Source: CAYUWG01 sp964448285 (GTDB lineage: Bacteria > Bacteroidota > Ignavibacteria > SZUA-365). Taken from it: a stretch of 29,375 nt of DNA. This document shows, one piece after another, positions 24,689 to 29,375 of this stretch; position 1 is the stretch's first letter; the number at the start of each line of letters is the position of its first letter. The notes beneath the pieces were generated by a model. That model was given only the letters and a program-made list of their open reading frames with translations, was not told the DNA's origin and ran no database searches. A program made the position numbers and the translations under genes. The stretch spans positions 1 to 29,375 of the forward strand of contig CAYUWG010000051.1 in assembly GCA_964448285.1 (NCBI GenBank), read 5' to 3'.

Positions 24689-25738
24689 ATGAAAACATTC
24701 GCAACCATCTTACTGCTCGCCATCGCATTCCATTCCGGGCTTGCACAGTCGCCGGAGCCGAAACAAGTCACGGGTGTATCTCTCACACTGCCATCGGAGA
24801 AGGGTGATGCCCAGCCAGTAGCAATCCCCAAAGCGCTGAGTTTACAAACCGTAGCGCTGAGCTACCACGATACGTCACTCGCAAGACTGCTCTGGCGGAT
24901 CCCGTCGAATTATGGTGACTTCATATCGCTGAATGTCACTCAGCACTTCACGCTTCCGACAAGCGAAGGAATATTGGATTCGATCGCGGTGTTCTTACCG
25001 GAATTGCCTCTTGGAGAAATACGGTTCGACGTGTATGCCGACACGTTGCTCCGCAGAAACGGGAGCGATACAAGACTCTTCCATTTCCCGAACTACTTCG
25101 TCCAACCGCTTACTCCGATCGATACCGCACGATTGAAAAGCGGTGATCGAAATGAGAACGGATACACGGTCGTCCGATTCAACGGCAAGAAAGTCCCGAA
25201 GGAGTTTCATATCGCAATTTGGCCAACGACGACAGGAGGGATCAGCAGTTTGTATGCGATATATAGCGACACGAAGCCTGGCGGCGAGGCAACGATCACG
25301 CCGGGAAATACGCGCACGACGGTATTCATTCGACTGCCGAATGGTTTGGAGGGGCCGATCCTCATGCAGGGCATCCCCGAAATCAACACCCAGTTCTATG
25401 GGCCGATGCTTTACATGATAGCCTATGCATCGGTTGACATCTCAACGAGCGTCTCTGTTGAAGTGAACAGTGAAGTGAATGGTTTGCGGCCTGTTTATCC
25501 GAATCCAGCACCGCTCGGTTCAACTGTGTCAATTCCTTTCTCCCTCGAAGATCGGGGTGACGCGACGATTGAGATTGTCGATGTATTGGGCCGAGTCGTT
25601 GCCCGTTTCCCGGCGGAAAACCTTCGCGGCGGTATAAGGACATACGCTTTAGAAACGAAAACACTGCGAGCCGGAATGTACCGTATTCTCCTTCGATCAA
25701 GTGCAGGCGTTCACTCGCGTTCCTTCGTCCTTCGTTAG
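24689..25738 (+). CDS. Secreted protein with T9SS sorting domain, paralogue of the Ig-repeat protein
   Basis: This is a 349-residue exported protein. Signal peptide: MKTFATILLLAIAFHSGLAQ. Residues of about 57-245 are the same N-terminal domain as in the protein at 16153: compare YGDFISLNVTQHFTLP and FNGKKVPKEFHIAI here with YGSFINHYMFHRFTLP and LNGKAVPKEFHVSV there. It lacks the Ig repeats and goes directly into a T9SS type A sorting domain (about 266-349: RPVYPNPAPLGS, ATIEIVDVLGRVVARF, LRAGMYRILLRSSAG). It is therefore probably secreted or surface-attached by the type IX system. No enzyme motif is visible. AAAGGAA six bases upstream supports the ATG. Its stop abuts the convergent NlpC/P60 gene without a spare base. 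The 160-base gap upstream, shared with the divergent helical-protein gene, should hold promoters for both, but I see no clear consensus. Confidence 0.9.
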   Translation: MKTFATILLLAIAFHSGLAQSPEPKQVTGVSLTLPSEKGDAQPVAIPKALSLQTVALSYHDTSLARLLWRIPSNYGDFISLNVTQHFTLPTSEGILDSIAVFLPELPLGEIRFDVYADTLLRRNGSDTRLFHFPNYFVQPLTPIDTARLKSGDRNENGYTVVRFNGKKVPKEFHIAIWPTTTGGISSLYAIYSDTKPGGEATITPGNTRTTVFIRLPNGLEGPILMQGIPEINTQFYGPMLYMIAYASVDISTSVSVEVNSEVNGLRPVYPNPAPLGSTVSIPFSLEDRGDATIEIVDVLGRVVARFPAENLRGGIRTYALETKTLRAGMYRILLRSSAGVHSRSFVLR

Positions 25739-26254
25739 TTACGGCATCTTGAGAATATCCCGTGCACCGACATAGTGGCGTTCGTAATATGTATCCCGCA
25801 ACGTCGAGGTGATGACACCTTTCGAAGTTGATGCATGGATGAATTGCTCGCGACCGATGTAGATGCCGACATGAGTGATCCCCGGCCCGGCCGTCCTTTC
25901 AAAAAAGACAAGATCCCCCGGTCGCATCACCTCACGCGTGACGCCAGTCCCTTGTAGATACATATCAGAAGCGCGGTGAGGCAGCGCAATGCCGACTTTC
26001 TCAAAAACTCTGCTGACGAAACCGGAGCAATCCGCACCATCCATCGTATCGCCTCCATATCGGTATGGAGTACCCAGCCATTTCCGTGATTCCAACAGAA
26101 TGATTCGTCTTTCCTTGCCGATGTCTTCGAAGGAGAAGTCTGCATCCGACCGGGATGCTGTTTTCGATGAACCACACCCGGCGATGAGAATCATTGAAAC
26201 GAGTGCTGGAACCGCTGCGATGAATGGATGGCAGATAGCACGGAAACAGACCAT
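25739..26254 (-). CDS. NlpC/P60 (C40) cell-wall peptidase, lipoprotein
   Basis: This is a peptidoglycan endopeptidase of the NlpC/P60 family, which cleaves D-Glu-diaminopimelate bonds in stem peptides in the periplasm. The triad is visible: Cys in GADCSGFVSRVFEK, His in THVGIYIGREQFIH and the third polar residue in the HAST region. The typical WLGTPYRYGG lead and MRPGDLVFFE are also present. The signal region ends in the lipobox LIAGC followed by GSSK, so it is a lipoprotein. I take the ATG at 26254, giving a 27-residue signal peptide; the frame extends to another ATG at 26320, which would make an unusually long leader. AGGAGG is present but 18 bases upstream of 26254, so the start is not settled. 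Confidence 0.92.
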   Translation of the reverse strand: MVCFRAICHPFIAAVPALVSMILIAGCGSSKTASRSDADFSFEDIGKERRIILLESRKWLGTPYRYGGDTMDGADCSGFVSRVFEKVGIALPHRASDMYLQGTGVTREVMRPGDLVFFERTAGPGITHVGIYIGREQFIHASTSKGVITSTLRDTYYERHYVGARDILKMP

Positions 26255-26338
26255 GAATGAAAATAGACTTTTCCTCCTATCTGCGTCAATCTTCCGGTGT
26301 GCAGTGGTGTAAACGGTCATCAGAGGTACTGACTTTCA

Positions 26339-26367
26339 TTGCATATCGGGCGTCCCTTTCGTAAGTT
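26339..26367 (+). promoter_or_regulatory. Putative promoter of tRNA-Ala
   Basis: TTGCAT (26339-26344), a 17-base spacer and TAAGTT (26362-26367) would place the transcript start about 26374-26376, a few bases before the tRNA. The -10 match is only moderate and overlaps the left arm of a 7-bp inverted repeat, so this is tentative. Confidence 0.32.
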
Positions 26368-26380
26368 GGCCTACCAACTT
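26363..26380 (+). repeat. Perfect inverted repeat directly 5' of tRNA-Ala
   Basis: AAGTTGG (26363-26369) and CCAACTT (26374-26380) form a perfect 7-bp stem with a four-base loop, ending one base before the tRNA. There is no T run afterwards, so it is not a terminator. It may be a protein-binding palindrome over the promoter or a processing signal in the precursor RNA. Confidence 0.6.
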
Positions 26381-26454
<74 letters not shown>

Positions 26455-26547
26455 CGAGAACAGAAAAAGGATGAGATATGATAATCTTTCACCGTAAGAG
26501 AAAAGACACATTGATTCCATCGGTTTGTATAGGGAATCGGGGAAGCG

Positions 26548-26585
26548 AAAAAGTGCACATTACGAATTGAGAGTGCACTTTTTTT
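26548..26585 (+). terminator. Terminator-like hairpin immediately before the Nif3 start codon
   Basis: AAAAAGTGCAC (26548-26558) and GTGCACTTTTT (26573-26583) form an 11-bp perfect stem with a 14-base loop, followed by two further T residues. It is suited to end the tRNA-Ala transcript, and could work in both directions because of the A and T tracts. Its T tract runs straight into the ATG at 26586 of the next gene. Confidence 0.75.
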
Positions 26586-27602
26586 ATGCCGCAGGTCTCA
26601 GACATTCTTAACGCCCTTTTCGATTGGGCGCCGTCACATCTCGCATGGGAACGAGATAATATCGGTCTCATCGTTGGTTCACCGACCGATAACGTTCATA
26701 GGATATTGGTTACCCTGGATGTAACCTCTGAAGTGATCACAGAAGCGGTGAGCTTAGGAGCGGATGTTATTGTGTCCCATCATCCACTCTTATTCAAAGC
26801 GACGCATTCGCTTCGAACCGACCATCGAGAAGGAAAGATGTTGGCAGAGCTTATCCGAAACGGTATCGCTTTGATCGCAATGCATACGAACGTCGATTCC
26901 GCATACGAGGGCTTGAACTATGCCTTAGCGAAGCGACTCGGTCTGAACGAGATTCGGCCACTTCAGAAAACGGATCAACGATACCATACACTTCTGGTGA
27001 CAACGACGGAGCAATTACCGGATTCAATCACGGAACTCGTTCGAAGGGAATCCGGCGGAAAGATCTTTCACGCATTGTACGAGGGAGTGATGAGATATGA
27101 ACTCACGGTACCCGTATGGTTGAGTTCGAAAATTCAACGTCTTCTTATCGATGCGGAAGTTGATATCCGGTATGAGTTGAGAACCGAGAGCACGATCGCA
27201 GGGTACGGCCTCGGTGCAATCGGAAAGCTTCCGGCGACTCAGCTTGTCGAGGTATTTCTTTTACACACGAAGAAACAGCTATCCTGCCAAGGCATGAGGC
27301 ATACACCATACAAGACCGGGAAAATTATCTCTCGTGTCGCAGTCTGCGGTGGTTCCGGATCGGCTCTCGTTGGTTCGGCAGTGCGTGAGAAAGCCGATGC
27401 ATTTGTCACTTCCGACATTACGCATCATACGTTTCTCGATTATGCTGATGAAATCCTTCTGATCGATGCCGGTCATCATGAAACGGAACAGGTTTTCATT
27501 TCCCTCTGCTGTGAATACCTCAGGAATTTCGACTTCGATAGCAGGCAGGAAATTGGTATCTTGCCGTGCATGACAAACACAAATCCCATACGATTCTATT
27601 GA
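26586..27602 (+). CDS. Nif3-like dinuclear metal-centre protein (DUF34)
   Basis: This is a 338-residue member of the Nif3/YbgI/YqfO (DUF34) family, hexameric metal-binding proteins often mis-annotated as GTP cyclohydrolase I type 2; the exact function is still unsettled in the family. The metal-binding histidines and acidic residues are in VIVSHHPLLFKATHSL and AMHTNVDSAYEGLNYALA near the N-terminus and in VTSDITHHTFLDYADE, IDAGHHETEQ near the C-terminus. Between the two halves lies the inserted PII-like domain seen in the longer Gram-positive and FCB versions (about residues 125-225). MPQVSDILNALFDWAP fits the family N-terminus, so the ATG at 26586 is right even though a terminator-like hairpin directly precedes it and there is no ribosome binding site. 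Confidence 0.93.
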   Translation: MPQVSDILNALFDWAPSHLAWERDNIGLIVGSPTDNVHRILVTLDVTSEVITEAVSLGADVIVSHHPLLFKATHSLRTDHREGKMLAELIRNGIALIAMHTNVDSAYEGLNYALAKRLGLNEIRPLQKTDQRYHTLLVTTTEQLPDSITELVRRESGGKIFHALYEGVMRYELTVPVWLSSKIQRLLIDAEVDIRYELRTESTIAGYGLGAIGKLPATQLVEVFLLHTKKQLSCQGMRHTPYKTGKIISRVAVCGGSGSALVGSAVREKADAFVTSDITHHTFLDYADEILLIDAGHHETEQVFISLCCEYLRNFDFDSRQEIGILPCMTNTNPIRFY

Positions 27603-27622
27603 CCATTAGCGAAGGTGATCCA

Positions 27623-28348
27623 TTGAAAGTGAAATTGAGTTCCATGTATCTACTCCAGCTTCTTGATTCAGAACTGGATGAACTCCGGGAAATGCGGGGT
27701 GATTTACCGGATACGGTCAAGGAGCTGCAAGACAAAGTCCACGATATGCAGACCAAGGTTGAGAATTGCCGTGCTGCACTCAAAGCAGGCGCATTGGAGC
27801 GCGAACGCAAAGAAAGGGAAACACTGGAATTTCTCGAGAAGATCGAGAAGTACAAGTCCCAGCAACTGGAGGTCACGAACAACAAAGAATATGACGCGCT
27901 GACGCATCAGATCGATCAAGCCCAGTCAACCATCGTCGTCTACGAGGGAGAGATCGAACTCTTTGCCAACGAAGCGATAGAGATCAAGGCAAAGCAGGAA
28001 GACTATGTGGCACAACTATCTGTCCTTTCGGAAGAATTGGAGATAAAACAAAAGGAACTTGAGGAAATCCTTGCGGTGACCGCTGAAGAGGAGCGCGCGT
28101 TAGTTGCGAAGCGCGAAGAAATTCTCACTCAGATATTAACCGCGGATTTCGAACTCTACACTCGGATCCGCAATGCTAAGGGGAAGGCAGTCGCACCCAT
28201 CCGTCGCGGTTCATGTAGCGGGTGCTACAACGTCGTTCCACCCCAGTTGATCCTTGAAATCAAGAAGAACGATCAACTGTACACATGCGAGCATTGCGGC
28301 CGCATTCTTGTTTCCGAGGAACTTGCTCAGGAGACAAGTATCACATAA
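27623..28348 (+). CDS. Coiled-coil protein with C-terminal C4 zinc ribbon (CT398-like)
   Basis: This protein of about 241 residues has a long charged coiled coil (about residues 5-190, for example LDSELDELREMRGDLPDTVK) followed by a C4 zinc ribbon with CSGCYNVVPP and CEHCGRILVS, two CxxC pairs 22 residues apart. This is the CT398/zf-RING_7 family, a helical hairpin with a nucleic-acid-type zinc finger; its function is unclear, though a link to RNA or type III/flagellar systems has been suggested in other groups. I prefer the TTG at 27623 because GAAGGTGATCC directly upstream resembles the anti-Shine-Dalgarno partner; an ATG at 27566 would overlap the Nif3 gene by 37 bases. It lies in an operon-like position after the Nif3 gene, and the RNase P RNA starts six bases after its stop. 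Confidence 0.88.
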   Translation: MKVKLSSMYLLQLLDSELDELREMRGDLPDTVKELQDKVHDMQTKVENCRAALKAGALERERKERETLEFLEKIEKYKSQQLEVTNNKEYDALTHQIDQAQSTIVVYEGEIELFANEAIEIKAKQEDYVAQLSVLSEELEIKQKELEEILAVTAEEERALVAKREEILTQILTADFELYTRIRNAKGKAVAPIRRGSCSGCYNVVPPQLILEIKKNDQLYTCEHCGRILVSEELAQETSIT

Positions 28349-28354
28349 CGCGAC

Positions 28355-28752
28355 AAGGTCCCAAGCCCATCGGGCAGTCGCTCTTCACGCACACCGTGAG
28401 GGGAGGAAAGTCCGAACTCCGCAGGGCAGGATGCCGGATAACGTCCGGGCGGCGTGAGCCGACGGAAAGTGCAACAGAAAAGACACCGCCTCGATTCGTC
28501 GGGGTAAGGGTGAAAAGGTGCGGTAAGAGCGCACCGGCAGTTTGGTAACAAACTGGCCTGGCAAACCCCATTCGGAGCAAGACCATGTAGGAATATCCGA
28601 AAGACACGCTGCCCGCGTGTTCCGCTTCGGCGGAGGTATTCGGGTAGGTCGCATCGAGTGTGGACAGTAATGTCCCACCCAGAGAAATGGCTGCCTCGTT
28701 CCGGGAAACCGGAATAGACAGAATTCGGCTTACAGATGGGCTTGAGACCTTT
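28355..28752 (+). ncRNA. rnpB: RNase P RNA (type A-like)
   Basis: This is the catalytic RNA of ribonuclease P, which trims the 5' leader of tRNA precursors. The universal core is present: GAGGGGAGGAAAGTCCGAAC near the 5' end (CR-I/P4 region), GGTAAGAGCGCACCGG in the middle, the GCAAGACC stretch, and AGAAATGGCTGC...ACAGAATTCGGCTTACA near the 3' end. The ends are set by the P1 helix: AAGGTCCCAAGCCCATC (28355-28371) pairs with GATGGGCTTGAGACCTT (28735-28751), 17 bp with one mismatch. The T tract TTTT at 28750-28753 should help terminate transcription. At about 398 nt it is a normal size for the bacterial type A form. Exact mature ends are uncertain by a few bases. Confidence 0.95.
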
Positions 28753-28815
28753 TAATGATGAAAAGAAAATGAGAATGAGAGAAGTAATATTTATTCATAG
28801 CTATAGGATACATTC

Positions 28816-29375
28816 ATGGACGCAAGATGGAATGTCAGGCCCACCGCGGAGCCTGACCAGGTGCGTCGCCTTGTGGAGGATATTCATGTTCCGGAAGTCA
28901 TTGCTTCGATCCTAATATCACGAGGCATAACCGACTACGACACGGCGAAAGCATTTTTCCGGCCTTCACTCAGTCAACTGCATAACCCCTTCCTGATGCA
29001 CGACATGCAGAAAGCGGTTTCGCGTGTTGTGCAGGCGAAAGAGCACAACGAGAAAATTCTCGTCTTCGGCGATTATGACGTCGATGGGACGAACAGTGCG
29101 AGCTTGCTCTATCTCTTTCTGAAACGGATCGGTTGCCAGGTTGAAAGCTATATCCCGGACCGGATGAAGGAAGGGTACGGCATCTCTGAGGCGGGGATCG
29201 ATTATGCAGAAAGTATCGGGACGAATCTGTTCATCTCGATCGATTGCGGAATCACCGCCGTCCAGCAGGTGGCGTACGCGAAGTCGAAGAACATCGACGT
29301 TATCATTTGCGACCACCACGAACCGGGTGGAGAGATTCCCGATGCGTTCGCGGTTCTCGATCCGCTGAAGCAATG
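28816..29375 (+). CDS. recJ: Single-stranded-DNA-specific exonuclease RecJ, 3' partial
   Basis: The first 186 residues of RecJ, a 5'-3' exonuclease on single-stranded DNA used in recombination and repair; the rest lies outside the window. The start is MDARWNVRPTAEPDQVRRLV. The DHH-family motifs follow in order: VFGDYDVDGTNSASLLYLFL (motif I with its metal-binding aspartates), YIPDRMKEGYGISEAGID (motif Ib region, the RecJ-specific YIPxRxxEGYG), FISIDCGITA (motif II) and ICDHHEPGGEIPDA (motif III, DHH). The ATG has AGGA seven bases upstream. The frame stays open to the last base, so no stop codon is seen. It follows rnpB by about 60 bases, in which I see no certain promoter. Confidence 0.95.
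   Translation, partial: MDARWNVRPTAEPDQVRRLVEDIHVPEVIASILISRGITDYDTAKAFFRPSLSQLHNPFLMHDMQKAVSRVVQAKEHNEKILVFGDYDVDGTNSASLLYLFLKRIGCQVESYIPDRMKEGYGISEAGIDYAESIGTNLFISIDCGITAVQQVAYAKSKNIDVIICDHHEPGGEIPDAFAVLDPLKQ

Noticed and set aside
28327..28678. Overlapping short ORFs on both strands over the RNase P RNA
   Set aside because: They coincide with the conserved rnpB core and P1 pairing; the region is structural RNA.

Overview
The window looks like chromosomal DNA of a Gram-negative member of the Bacteroidota/Chlorobiota/Ignavibacteria (FCB) assemblage; a Kapabacteria- or Ignavibacteria-like lineage would fit, but this is inference. The support is as follows. Two secreted proteins end in YPNP-type type IX secretion (T9SS) sorting domains. 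There is a lipid A gene (lpxB), several lipobox lipoproteins, a type-A-like RNase P RNA, and a fused E2/E1 2-oxoglutarate dehydrogenase of the Kgd/OdhA type. Base composition looks even (around 50% GC by eye), gene density is high, and I see no insertion sequences, prophage genes or CRISPR. No gene-free stretch exceeds about 160 bases.

Layout. 1-3019 (+): an outer-membrane-type prolyl oligopeptidase lipoprotein whose start lies outside the window, then an EamA transporter. 3045-10010 (-): universal stress protein, orphan MsmX/UgpC-like ABC ATPase overlapping a small membrane protein, the 1191-residue oxoglutarate dehydrogenase, and a secreted M64 metallopeptidase. 10064-12566 is a translation-initiation neighbourhood: initiator tRNA-fMet (-), an atypical SDR (-), peptide deformylase (+) and methionyl-tRNA formyltransferase (+), so the formyl-Met cycle is almost complete within 2.5 kb. 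A glycerophosphodiester phosphodiesterase follows. 13314-15004 (-): an isoprenylcysteine-methyltransferase-like membrane protein translationally coupled to lpxB. 15186-23486 (+): a small secreted protein, a hotdog thioesterase, a large Ig-repeat T9SS cargo protein with a textbook terminator, an F420-dependent-NADP-reductase-like dehydrogenase, an NTF2-like lipoprotein, typA/bipA, a threonine dehydratase and a second SDR. 23483-24528 (-): a coupled two-gene unit of an unrecognised helical protein and a cobalamin-binding protein. 24689-25738 (+): a second T9SS cargo paralogous to the first. 25739-26254 (-): an NlpC/P60 lipoprotein. 26382-29375 (+): tRNA-Ala(CGC), a Nif3/DUF34 metal protein, a coiled-coil zinc-ribbon protein, rnpB, and the start of recJ cut by the window end.

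Most of the window is housekeeping. The best candidate for something poorly described is the cobalamin unit at 23483-24528. The B12 protein keeps the Wx9EH helical-bundle motif and a DxH...S...GG Rossmann signature as in CarH-type light receptors, but has no DNA-binding domain, and it is coupled by an overlapping start/stop to a helical protein I cannot place. Other points of interest are a C1/U72 initiator tRNA, a terminator-like hairpin ending two bases before the Nif3 start codon, an SDR that lost its catalytic lysine, and the shared N-terminal domain of the two T9SS cargo proteins.
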